A stretch of 64,000 nucleotides of DNA from Devosia lacusdianchii (lineage in GTDB: Bacteria; Pseudomonadota; Alphaproteobacteria; Rhizobiales; Devosiaceae), in assembly GCF_022429625.1 (NCBI RefSeq), contig NZ_CP092483.1:1488001-1552000 (forward strand), read 5' to 3'. This document shows positions 1 through 8,105 of this stretch, in pieces. How positions within the stretch are numbered: the stretch's first letter is position 1; the number at the start of each line of letters is the position of its first letter. A program made the translations under genes and the position numbers. The notes beneath the pieces are model-generated. The model was not told the DNA's origin, ran no database searches, and saw nothing but the letters and a program-made list of their open reading frames with translations.

Positions 1-3000
1 TCGCTCGCGGCGCGGTTGAGTGGCACTTGGCGGACACCCACCGTGTGGCTGCCGATCGCCCCCAGGTCGAGGGTCAGGATATCTCCGACTTGGCTGACCA
101 CGCTGGCGCCGGTAACCTGATAGACCATTCCCGCGGACGCCTGTTTGACGTCGATGACCACCCGGCCTTCGCCGGCGATGGTGAAATCGAGGTCGGTGCC
201 CGTGCCGGTCAGCGACAGCAATTGTGCCCGCGAACCGATCGAAGTGATGTGGGTAACATCCGCCGCGCTCGCCGCCAGCTGTACGGTGAACGTGCCGCCA
301 TCGGCATCGAGCAAGACGCTGTCCGCGTCATAGGCATACCAGTTGGTCACCGAGCCGATGACCTTGCCGCCCAGGTCGTCGAGGTTGAGGGCAAAGGTTC
401 CCAGCGTCCCCGCCTGCGGCAAGGCATGCATGGTGATGACGTCCCCTGCGACCGAAAAACCAAAGTCAGCGCGTTCGAAGGCTTTGATACGCACGGCCAG
501 GTCAGCCAGCGTCACAAATTCAGCGCCGGCCGCATAGGCGCTGGCGATGAAGCTTGTGAACATCTCCCGGGTGTATGGCGACGTCTGCCCTGCGTCGAGC
601 GGCCATTCAGTGACGCCATAGTCGTGCCACGGCCAGACCACGATAGGCATGTCGGAATTGGCATTGAGCTGCGTCCACTCGGCCGCCCATTTTGCCTGCG
701 CCTGCTCGACGGTCAGTCCCAGCCAGCCCATCAGGGTGAAGTCGAACGACATGTTTGGCGCGATGTAGGGCTGGCCGTCCGCGCCTGGCGCCAGGTAACC
801 GATGGCCCCGGGATAGCCGGCGCCGAGCATGGACGCGCCGCCGCTGAGATAGTCGTAATACTGGATGATCTGCTGGGCCGGGTAGAGCCCCTCGGGCATG
901 CCGGGCACGGCTGCGCCACCAACCGAGACGCCCAGATTGGCCTCGAGCACGGCCCGGGCGGATTGGAACTGGAAGGTGTAGGTGGCTTCCAGGAAGGCCT
1001 TGGACGTAGCGTCCAGTGTCTCCGGCGAGGGCGACGAAAGCACCTGGGCGAGTTTGGCGTTGACCTGCGCCAGCGTCATCGACGCAAGCGCCTGCCCAAC
1101 AACACCCGGACCGGAGGGTGATGCCTGATACTGGGCGATCCGCTGAGTGAGCAACTCCTGAGTCATCACATTGGGCAGCAGCAGGTTAGTGTCTTCCGGA
1201 TGGCTGTAGGAGTGCGAGCCGATCTCGTTACCCATTGCCAACATGGCTTGATAATATGGGCCGGAGATCAGCCAGTTGGTCTCCTGGTCAGGAGGATTGA
1301 ACCCCACATTGACGTAGTAGGAGCCGACGAAATTGTAGTCGGTCTTCCACTGCTGCAGGATCGGCAGCATGGCATCGTAGATGCCGCCGTCGACGTCGAA
1401 CGTCTCCTGCGACTGGTCCATATCGTTGCGCGAGGCAAACAGGGACGCATTGCGCGTCATGTGCAGCGATACGGTGGGGCCGGCGGTTTCTTCGTTGACC
1501 CAATCGATGGCCTGGCCAAGCAGATTTACGTCGCCAAGGAAGGCGTCGGTGGCGAAGTGAACATTTCGTCCGCCGGTGACAGTCCCCAGCACGGCGCTGT
1601 GAGTTACGCCGTTGACCACCTGTTCGGCGATCACGCTCACCGAACCGGCATTGGGGTTGGCGGCGGCGAAATACGATGTCGCGGCCCCCGTATAGGTGTG
1701 CATGGCCCCGCCATTGCCATACCCCGCGGTGATCGCGTGGCCGGCATCGATGGCTTCGAGCGTCACGGTGCCGGATTCGCCACCGGTGCGCTGCAGGCCG
1801 AAAAGCACCTGCATGCGCTCATAGGCGTTGTTGGGCAGGCTGGCATTGGCGGCGTCGTTGGTCATGAAGTCGCCAGCCGCAATGAGCGACACGTCGTACT
1901 GATAGACCAGCGTCGTCAGCGCGTCCTGGATCGCCGCGTAGTTAGCCGGCACATTGCGGAACGACGGAAAGACGATTGCGTCGTAATTGACCATCTTGGC
2001 AAGGTCGGTGAGATCGGTCTCCGAGATCAGGTCGAACGGAATGCCGGCAGCCATGGACTGGCTTTGCGCGGCCATGACCAGCTGTGAATACGCCATCTGG
2101 CTGAAGTAGTTGTTGGCGGTGGTCTGGGAGAAGACGATCGCGATCTTGGAGCCCGTATCGGTGGGCACCGGCAGCGATGCCGGATCGTAAACCGTGTAGG
2201 CTGGCGCTGAGTAGCTGCCGGGCAGGAATACGGCGTCGTTGACGTCGGCAAGAATGCGCACGGCGGTCACGTCCGCGCCCAGCATGGTCTGGGGAACGGC
2301 AAATTCCATGGTCTTGCCGTCGGGGCCGAGCTTGTAATCGATGGTGCCGACCAGCGTCTGGCCCGCGCCACCGCTATAGAGGCGTGCCACGCCATCAGAG
2401 CCAATATTGACGTTGAACTCGGCGCCACCGGCAAACCCGAAGATCTGATGGCCGGTCGCTGCATTGGCGTCGGTATTGAGCCAGAACGTCGTATTGGGCC
2501 CGATCACCACGTCGCTCTTCAGCGCGAAGTTGTAATTGCCATTGGCGAATTCGCCATAGAACTCGTAGCCCGCCACGGTCGTCATCGGGGTTTCGAGGCG
2601 CTCCCCGGCCGTCCACTCGGTCAATAACCCGTCGAACTGACTGACCGGGATCGAGGCTGGATCGACCAGCGTGTAGCCCCCATTGGCATAGGTCGCCGGC
2701 AGGTACACCGAGTTGTTGACGTCAGCGAGCAGGGTAACAGCCGTCACCCCGGCGCCGATCAGGCCGCGGGGAACGGCGAACTCCATGCTCATGCCATCCG
2801 GCGCCACCTTGTGATCGATTTCCCCGACAAGCGTCTGTCCGTCCGCGCCGCTATAGAGCCGCGCGACGCCGTCGGCGCCGATGTTGACGTTGAACTCCGC
2901 ACCACCGGCAAACCCGAAGATTTGGTGCCCAGTTGCGGTATTGGCGTCGGTGTTCAGCCAGAATGTCGTGCTGGGCCCGATCGCCACCGCACTCTTGAGC

Positions 3001-4070
3001 GCGAAGATAAAGGCTTCCCCGGCAAAATTGCCATAGAGTTCATAGCCGGCCACGCCATTGGCCGCCGTATCGAGCCGCTGCTCAGGCGTCCATTCGGTCA
3101 GCAGGCCATCATAGGGGCCCGCGGGAACCGTCCCCGGATCCGTGATCACATAGCCGCCCGCCGCATAGGATGGTGGCAGAAACACCGAATTGTTGACGTC
3201 GGCGAGCAATACGACGGAATTGACCGCCGCGCCAAGCAAGGCCTTCGGCACCGCGAATTCGATGCTCAATCCGTTCGGAGCGATTTTGTAGTCGATGCTG
3301 GAAACCAGCGTGCCGCCATCAGCGCCGCTGTACAGCCGCGCCACGCCGTCGGCGCCGATGTTGACGTTGAACTCGGCGCCGCCCGACCAGCCGAAAATCT
3401 GGTACCCGGTGGTGACGTCATTGTCGGTATTGAGCCAGAACGTCGTACCGGGTCCGATGGGCACGGGGCTGCTCAGGCCGAATACGAAGTCGCCATCGGC
3501 TACCTTGGCGTAAAGCGCATAACCGTCGACGCCGGTTGCGGGCGTGTCGAGGCGCTGCTCGGGCGTCCATTCGGTCAGCAGTCCGTCGAACTGGCTGAAC
3601 ACCGGCGTGGTGATCGTGTAGGCCGCCTGGGTGTAATCGGCGGGCAGGAATACCGAGTTATTGATGTCGGCCATGATGCCGACGCTGCTCACGCTGGCGC
3701 CGAGCATGGATTGGGGCAGGGCAATCTCGAGGATTTTCCTGTCGCCGCTCAGGGCGTAGGTGAGGGGACCGATCAACGTCTGTCCATCGGCACCGCTATA
3801 GAGCCTCGGCACGCCGTCGGCGCCGAAATTGACATTGAACTCCGCGCCGCTGGCAAAGCCCCAGACCTTGTAGCCTGTTTGAATATTGGCATCGGTATTG
3901 AGCCACAGCGTCGATGTCGCCTGGATAGGCACCGCACTGCTCATGGCGAAATAGAAGACGCCAGCCTCCAACCGCCCGTAAAGCGCATAGCCGGCAATGG
4001 TGGTCGCCGCGGTCTCAAGGCGATCCGCGGCGGTCCAATCCAGCAGCGTTCCGTCGATGGTGATAGCCAT
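1..4070 (-). CDS. PelA-like polysaccharide deacetylase with four N-terminal tandem beta-sandwich units (partial, runs off left edge)
   Basis: The frame is open from an ATG at 4070 to the window edge, over 1,350 codons with no stop. Residues 5 to about 635 are four copies of a 156-159-residue unit containing FWLNTD, GGAEFNVN, GVARLYSGADG and LADVNNSVFLP; they look like CBM9/DOMON-type beta-sandwiches. Next come a Rossmann-like stretch (from about residue 640) and a NodB-like deacetylase. The deacetylase shows N-D-M-D near residues 882-885, GSHSYSHP with H953 and H957, and a later PIVVWPWHDYG. This order, Rossmann-like part then deacetylase, is that of Pseudomonas PelA after its hydrolase domain, which here is a separate gene at 4756-5703. 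I infer that it deacetylates a Pel-like polymer outside the cytoplasm. No clear signal peptide is seen at the N-terminus, so the export route is unknown; the C-terminus lies outside the window. Confidence 0.75.
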   Translation of the reverse strand, partial: MAITIDGTLLDWTAADRLETAATTIAGYALYGRLEAGVFYFAMSSAVPIQATSTLWLNTDANIQTGYKVWGFASGAEFNVNFGADGVPRLYSGADGQTLIGPLTYALSGDRKILEIALPQSMLGASVSSVGIMADINNSVFLPADYTQAAYTITTPVFSQFDGLLTEWTPEQRLDTPATGVDGYALYAKVADGDFVFGLSSPVPIGPGTTFWLNTDNDVTTGYQIFGWSGGAEFNVNIGADGVARLYSGADGGTLVSSIDYKIAPNGLSIEFAVPKALLGAAVNSVVLLADVNNSVFLPPSYAAGGYVITDPGTVPAGPYDGLLTEWTPEQRLDTAANGVAGYELYGNFAGEAFIFALKSAVAIGPSTTFWLNTDANTATGHQIFGFAGGAEFNVNIGADGVARLYSGADGQTLVGEIDHKVAPDGMSMEFAVPRGLIGAGVTAVTLLADVNNSVYLPATYANGGYTLVDPASIPVSQFDGLLTEWTAGERLETPMTTVAGYEFYGEFANGNYNFALKSDVVIGPNTTFWLNTDANAATGHQIFGFAGGAEFNVNIGSDGVARLYSGGAGQTLVGTIDYKLGPDGKTMEFAVPQTMLGADVTAVRILADVNDAVFLPGSYSAPAYTVYDPASLPVPTDTGSKIAIVFSQTTANNYFSQMAYSQLVMAAQSQSMAAGIPFDLISETDLTDLAKMVNYDAIVFPSFRNVPANYAAIQDALTTLVYQYDVSLIAAGDFMTNDAANASLPNNAYERMQVLFGLQRTGGESGTVTLEAIDAGHAITAGYGNGGAMHTYTGAATSYFAAANPNAGSVSVIAEQVVNGVTHSAVLGTVTGGRNVHFATDAFLGDVNLLGQAIDWVNEETAGPTVSLHMTRNASLFASRNDMDQSQETFDVDGGIYDAMLPILQQWKTDYNFVGSYYVNVGFNPPDQETNWLISGPYYQAMLAMGNEIGSHSYSHPEDTNLLLPNVMTQELLTQRIAQYQASPSGPGVVGQALASMTLAQVNAKLAQVLSSPSPETLDATSKAFLEATYTFQFQSARAVLEANLGVSVGGAAVPGMPEGLYPAQQIIQYYDYLSGGASMLGAGYPGAIGYLAPGADGQPYIAPNMSFDFTLMGWLGLTVEQAQAKWAAEWTQLNANSDMPIVVWPWHDYGVTEWPLDAGQTSPYTREMFTSFIASAYAAGAEFVTLADLAVRIKAFERADFGFSVAGDVITMHALPQAGTLGTFALNLDDLGGKVIGSVTNWYAYDADSVLLDADGGTFTVQLAASAADVTHITSIGSRAQLLSLTGTGTDLDFTIAGEGRVVIDVKQASAGMVYQVTGASVVSQVGDILTLDLGAIGSHTVGVRQVPLNRAAS
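2165..4058 (-). repeat. Four tandem coding repeats (about 470 bp each) in the PelA-like gene
   Basis: Units begin at 4058, 3590, 3113 and 2636 (minus strand) and are 468, 477, 477 and about 470 bp. Units 2-4 begin with the protein motif DGLLTEWT. Units 2, 3 and 4 share long near-identical DNA, for example the stretch encoding GAEFNVNIGADGVARLYSG, which suggests recent duplication. Unit 1 is the most diverged. Confidence 0.85.
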
Positions 4071-4082
4071 GATGGTGCGTTC

Positions 4083-4775
4083 CTATTCAATGACGACGGT
4101 GGTGGACTGCGGGGCGATACCCGACAGCATGAGGTCCGGTACGGGGGTGACGTCGGCCAGGCCGGCGAAATGGCCGCTCCCGGATGCCCAGACGGTCGAG
4201 CGGCTCCCCAGCTGCGTTACCGACTGCAGATAAGTCAGGCGGTCGGCGAGGCCGGGTGACGTGTTGCCGGCGCCAATCGCGTGCTCGATCAGGGACGCCT
4301 CGTTTTCGGCGTCGCCGGTCAATCGATAGAGAATGCGCAAGCGATCAAACAGCTCGTTGCTGGCATTGGCATCGTAGAGACGACGAAGCGCCGAGGCCTC
4401 TCCGCCAAAATTTCGGCTCTGCCGATAGAGGTCGGCCAACTGGCGGAGCGCCCAACTGTTCTCGGCCTGCGAGGCTGCTTCCTCTTCAAGAACGACCGTC
4501 GCCTTGTCCCGCTCACCGGCCAGCACATAGAGCCGCGCCAGCATGAAACCCTCATAAGCATTGAGGCCGCGCTCGCCATCCAAATCGACCAGCAGGCTGA
4601 TCGCGTCCTGGTATCGGCCTTCGGCAACGAGCCCTGCAGCCTTTTCCTCGGAGCTGGGCAGCAACGCGATTGTGCCTGCCAACGAAATCGCAGCCAGCAC
4701 GACGATGGCCAACAGAGTACGGTCGGTTTTCTCGGCTGGCGCAGGCATTGCCAATTCAGCGGGATTGGACATCAT
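4083..4775 (-). CDS. Membrane-anchored TPR-type protein of the pel-like locus (PelB-like)
   Basis: A protein of about 230 residues. One hydrophobic segment (about residues 18-38, TLLAIVVLAAISLAGTIALL) is followed by alanine/leucine-rich helical repeats resembling TPRs (AEGRYQDAISLLVDLDGE, ARLYVLAGERDKATVVLE, RQLADLYRQSRNFGGEASAL). Two adjacent ATGs (4775, 4772) follow a GGGAG motif. The gene overlaps the upstream hydrolase gene by 20 bp and ends 12 bp before the giant deacetylase gene, so the three form one leftward operon. In canonical pel loci PelB carries long periplasmic TPRs that bind PelA, plus an outer-membrane barrel. Only a short TPR part is present here and no barrel. The PelB-like role is inference from context; a generic TPR scaffold is the alternative. 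Confidence 0.6.
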   Translation of the reverse strand: MMSNPAELAMPAPAEKTDRTLLAIVVLAAISLAGTIALLPSSEEKAAGLVAEGRYQDAISLLVDLDGERGLNAYEGFMLARLYVLAGERDKATVVLEEEAASQAENSWALRQLADLYRQSRNFGGEASALRRLYDANASNELFDRLRILYRLTGDAENEASLIEHAIGAGNTSPGLADRLTYLQSVTQLGSRSTVWASGSGHFAGLADVTPVPDLMLSGIAPQSTTVVIE

Positions 4776-5703
4776 CAAGCTCCCGGTCGCCAATGAACAG
4801 GGGGACGCCGAGGGCCGCGGCCCTTTCGCGTGCAAGCGCAAGCGCATCCGGAGTGTCGACATACTCGACGAGGAAAACGGGTTTGCCGCTCGCCTGGAAC
4901 CGTTGGATCGGCGTGAGACTGGCGCGCAGCTCGGCATTGCTGTTGGGCACGCCGTCGCCATCGAGACCGAAAAACAGGTCTTCCTTGCCCAGGCCGTCGA
5001 TGACGCTCGCATAGGAGCGGTCGGCGAGCAGCTCCTCGCCATTCTGGCCCACGATCAGGAAGCCGGGCACCTTGCTGCGCCCATAACCCGCCAAGGCGGA
5101 GACGAACTCAGCCATCCTCCGTAGTCGGTCTGCGCGCGGGACCTCTGCATCCGCAACGTCGAACGCATCGATGCGGTCGAGATAGACCCCGTCGAACCCC
5201 GCCGAAATGATCGTATCGAGGTACGATCCTGGTCCGCCGAAGATCATCGCCTGCCATTGCGGATCCCAGTAGCGCACGGCGTAATTGCCCGGCCAATCCG
5301 GGTTTTCCGCGAGCAGCCACCCGGGTGGCGAGCTCATCCAGTCATGGTGCCAGTAGAACCGGTAATCCTCGGCCTCGCCGATACTGAGATAGGCCAGGAC
5401 AATGCGGCGCTCTCCATCTGGCTTGCGCTGCATCGCCGTCACCGTTGCCCGGTCGAATGCGAATTCCTGCGTACCGTCGCGCGCATAATCGATCACCACC
5501 AGATCGTATGGGCTGGCGGCAATGGTCGCCGGATCGATCTGTTGCAGCTGGTAGCCCCAGCTGCGCACGGCATCGAGCCCGGCGCGTGGAGGCGCTGCCG
5601 GGCTCGAACCAGCCGCGAGCGCGAGAATGACCATCGATGCGCCCAGAAGCGGCGCGGCATGCGCAAGGTCTCGATGGCGATGCTGAAGGTTCATGACTGT
5701 CAT
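4756..5703 (-). CDS. GH114-type glycoside hydrolase (stand-alone PelA hydrolase domain)
   Basis: A 315-residue protein with a hydrophobic N-terminal segment (about residues 18-34, likely signal peptide or anchor). A TIM-barrel domain of the endo-alpha-1,4-galactosaminidase / PelA N-terminal family follows. Visible family motifs are VVIDYARDG (D72), AYLSIGEAEDYRFYW (E110), NPDWPGNYAVRYWDPQW and GFDGVYLDRIDAFD (D176). In Pseudomonas PelA this hydrolase is fused to the deacetylase; here the deacetylase is two genes downstream. The family cleaves partially deacetylated galactosamine polymers, so a role in trimming a Pel-like polymer is inferred. It is the first gene of the leftward operon and is divergent from the pelE-like gene across a 167-bp promoter region. 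M4 is an alternative start. Confidence 0.8.
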   Translation of the reverse strand: MTVMNLQHRHRDLAHAAPLLGASMVILALAAGSSPAAPPRAGLDAVRSWGYQLQQIDPATIAASPYDLVVIDYARDGTQEFAFDRATVTAMQRKPDGERRIVLAYLSIGEAEDYRFYWHHDWMSSPPGWLLAENPDWPGNYAVRYWDPQWQAMIFGGPGSYLDTIISAGFDGVYLDRIDAFDVADAEVPRADRLRRMAEFVSALAGYGRSKVPGFLIVGQNGEELLADRSYASVIDGLGKEDLFFGLDGDGVPNSNAELRASLTPIQRFQASGKPVFLVEYVDTPDALALARERAAALGVPLFIGDRELDDVQSR

Positions 5704-5870
5704 CTTGTTCCGCCGGAGGTGCGCGAAGCACGGGTCTGCGCATGAACCAAGTTAAGGCTGGATCGAGCGAGGAGGCATTGACGGCCATCAATGCGGAATG
5801 CGGCGCGCCCACTAGCCTAGGCTCATCGAACCCGCATCAGGCCCATCGGCACCGGGCCAGGAGTACCAAG
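5704..5870. promoter_or_regulatory. Divergent promoter region between the two pel-like gene sets
   Basis: 167 bp lie between the leftward hydrolase start and the rightward pelE-like start. They contain a 10-bp palindrome AGCCTAGGCT at 5814-5823 and a TTGACG hexamer near 5778. I cannot assign a convincing -10 partner. A CCAGGAG ribosome site (about 5857-5863) fixes the pelE-like start at 5871. Confidence 0.4.
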
Positions 5871-6530
5871 ATGAACCAGCATGTCGGCAAGCAAGCCTTC
5901 GTTCCCGATACCGACATTGACGGCGGTGCCGGCTCAGTTCCACTCCGGGTCCTGAAGGTCTTGGTGATCGTCGCCGAAATCCTGCTGGTGGCGAATGCGC
6001 TGACCAGCCACGCCTGGGAATTGCTGGTGCTGGGTCACATCACCATCGTAGCCGGATTGATCATGATCCTCGTGGCGCTGGAGCAAGCGCGTGCAGAGAC
6101 CAGCGCGCTGCAGACCTTTATCCTGCTTACATTCGCTGGCGGCCCCGTCGGTGCTGCCGCCGCCTTGTTTGGCGAACAGCAGATCTGGCGGCTCAACGCC
6201 GATACTCTGACCAAATGGTATGACACGATTGCGCCGGCTGATGCGCCCGCCGTCACGCTTGTCGATCAGATCCTCGACGGCCGCTTGGTGCGTCAGCAAT
6301 CACGGCTGCCGCGTCCGTTCGAGACGCTGCTCAACACCGGAACCATGCAGGAAAAGCAGGCCCTTCTCGCCTACCTGGCGATCCAGGGCGACGAGGAACT
6401 CGTCGAGGCGGCGCTGGTACTGGCCCTGCGCAGTCCCGACCAACGCGTCCGTGTGCAGGCGGCTGCTGTTGCCGCGCATACCAGGGCGAGAGCCCGACGC
6501 AACCAGGCCAAGGAACCAACGGCGCGTTGA
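5871..6530 (+). CDS. PelE-like inner-membrane protein
   Basis: 219 residues from the ATG at 5871, chosen over an in-frame ATG at 5742 because of the CCAGGAG site 7 bp upstream. Hydrophobic segments lie at about 25-44, 50-70 and 79-100. They are followed by a soluble helical tail (residues about 115-210) with repeat-like helices such as EKQALLAYLAIQGDEELVEAAL. Membrane segments followed by a helical-repeat domain directly before pelF is the PelE pattern in pel operons. Sequence alone would only give a membrane protein with a TPR/HEAT-like tail; the PelE assignment rests on position and topology. It ends 50 bp before pelF. Confidence 0.6.
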   Translation: MNQHVGKQAFVPDTDIDGGAGSVPLRVLKVLVIVAEILLVANALTSHAWELLVLGHITIVAGLIMILVALEQARAETSALQTFILLTFAGGPVGAAAALFGEQQIWRLNADTLTKWYDTIAPADAPAVTLVDQILDGRLVRQQSRLPRPFETLLNTGTMQEKQALLAYLAIQGDEELVEAALVLALRSPDQRVRVQAAAVAAHTRARARRNQAKEPTAR

Positions 6531-6580
6531 CTGCCGCCGCTTGGCCCGGCGCGAAGTGCACTATCAAGTAGGGGGTTGAA

Positions 6581-8104
6581 ATGTGGCGTGACGAAAACAT
6601 GATGCTGTCTCTCGGCGGCAAACCCAATCGCATCGCCGATGTGTGCCTGATTGCCGAGGGGTGCTACCCCTATGTGGCGGGGGGCGTCTCGACCTGGATC
6701 GATTGGCTGATCCGGTCTCATCCGGAGCTTACCTTCACGGTATTGGCCATCCTGCCCGGCCTGCCCAAGGGTGAGCCGCGCTACGCCGCGCCCGATAACC
6801 TCCTGTCGATCGATCACCTGCGCCTGGATGACACCAATTTCGGCTCGGTCCATCAATGGCCAAATGCGGCGCCCGACCATGTCGCCGATCTCCTCGGACA
6901 GTTGCTCAATGAGGGCAACGCGGCCCAGTTCAGTGAACTGATCGGCTTGCTGGGGGACGCCAAGCACAAGGTCGCGCTGGATACGCTGATGGACTCGCCC
7001 GAGGCGTGGCAAACCATGTGCCGCCACTACCGGTCGATGCCGCATGCCGCCTTCCTCGATTACTTCTGGGCTTGGCGCGCCCTGGTCGGCGGACTTTTCC
7101 GCGTTCTCACGGCGCCGCTACCGCAAGCCCGCGTCTACCACGCGGTGTCGACGGGATATGCCGGCCTGATCGGCGCGCGCGCCGCACTCGAAACCGGGCG
7201 CGCCTCGCTGATCACCGAGCACGGCATTTATTCCAACGAGCGCCGCATCGAGATTCTGATGGCCGACTGGATCGTCAACAGTATCGATAACGACCTCGAT
7301 CTGTCCGACGATCGCAAGGATATCCGCGAACTCTGGGCGCGCAGCTTCGAAAGCTTTGCTCATGTCGCCTATTCGGTCGCTACAGAGATTGTCGCGCTAT
7401 ACGAGGCGAACCAGACGTTCCAGTACGCGCTGGGCGCCGCGCCCGAGAAGCTGAGCGTCATTCCCAATGGCGTGGATGTCGATCGCTTCGGTCAGGTCGA
7501 GCGCCAACCTCACAATCGACCCACAATAGCCTTCATCGGCCGGGTCACCCCCATCAAGGACGTGCAGACCTTTATTGACGTCGCCGAGCGGCTGCGTGTC
7601 CAATTTCCGGATCTCGACGCCCTGGTGATCGGGCCGATGGATGAAGACCCCGAATACGCGGAAGGTTGCGTCGACGAAGTCCGTCGGCGGGGCCTCTCGG
7701 ACACAGTGACCTTCACCGGCCCCGTCAAGGTGGCCGACTATCTGGGCCGCATCGACGTTCTGGTGCTGACCAGCATCAGCGAGGCGCTGCCTCTGGTCAT
7801 CCTCGAAGCGGGTGGGGCAGGGGTCCCATGCGTGGCGACCGACGTCGGCGCCTGCCGCGAAATTCTCGAAGGCCGGAGCAATATGCCCGGCGTCACCGGC
7901 CCGGGCGGCGTGGTCGCCCCGGTCGGCGCCAGCGAAGACATCGCGGCGGCCATCGCCTCGCTGCTCGAAAGCCCGGAGCGCCTGCGCGAATATGGCGATC
8001 GGCTACAGCAGCGCGTTCGCGAACAGTATCGCGCAGAGGCCGTCGCCGCTGCGTATGGAGCACTCTATGCCCGCAATTTCGCGGCGCAGATGAAGGTAGC
8101 GTAA
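6581..8104 (+). CDS. pelF: PelF, cytoplasmic GT4 glycosyltransferase of Pel-type polysaccharide synthesis
   Basis: 507 residues, the usual length for PelF. The N-terminus RIADVCLIAEGCYPYVAGG is the PelF signature with its glycine-rich loop. A second Rossmann domain carries IPNGVDVDRF, GRVTPIKDV and an EX7E motif (E401 and E409 in SEALPLVILEAGG). PelF polymerises UDP-linked amino sugar precursors in the cytoplasm and hands the chain to the PelG-containing membrane complex. The gene lies 1 bp from pelG (stop at 8104, ATG at 8106), indicating translational coupling. ATG at 6581 follows a GGGGG ribosome site; M7/M8 are possible later starts. This is one of the two genes that identify the locus firmly. 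Confidence 0.93.
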   Translation: MWRDENMMLSLGGKPNRIADVCLIAEGCYPYVAGGVSTWIDWLIRSHPELTFTVLAILPGLPKGEPRYAAPDNLLSIDHLRLDDTNFGSVHQWPNAAPDHVADLLGQLLNEGNAAQFSELIGLLGDAKHKVALDTLMDSPEAWQTMCRHYRSMPHAAFLDYFWAWRALVGGLFRVLTAPLPQARVYHAVSTGYAGLIGARAALETGRASLITEHGIYSNERRIEILMADWIVNSIDNDLDLSDDRKDIRELWARSFESFAHVAYSVATEIVALYEANQTFQYALGAAPEKLSVIPNGVDVDRFGQVERQPHNRPTIAFIGRVTPIKDVQTFIDVAERLRVQFPDLDALVIGPMDEDPEYAEGCVDEVRRRGLSDTVTFTGPVKVADYLGRIDVLVLTSISEALPLVILEAGGAGVPCVATDVGACREILEGRSNMPGVTGPGGVVAPVGASEDIAAAIASLLESPERLREYGDRLQQRVREQYRAEAVAAAYGALYARNFAAQMKVA

Positions 8105-8105
8105 A

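Noticed and set aside
2811..4259. Long rightward open frames opposite the PelA-like gene (also 27-1121 and 1200-2087)
   Set aside because: They are antisense shadows of the repeat-bearing leftward frame: the leftward protein has clear repeated motifs and deacetylase residues, while the rightward translations have no recognisable domain and follow the same repeat period.
4756..5703. Split PelA as a simple frameshift or sequencing error
   Set aside because: A complete TPR gene lies between the hydrolase and the deacetylase gene, and each has its own start region, so the split is a real gene arrangement.
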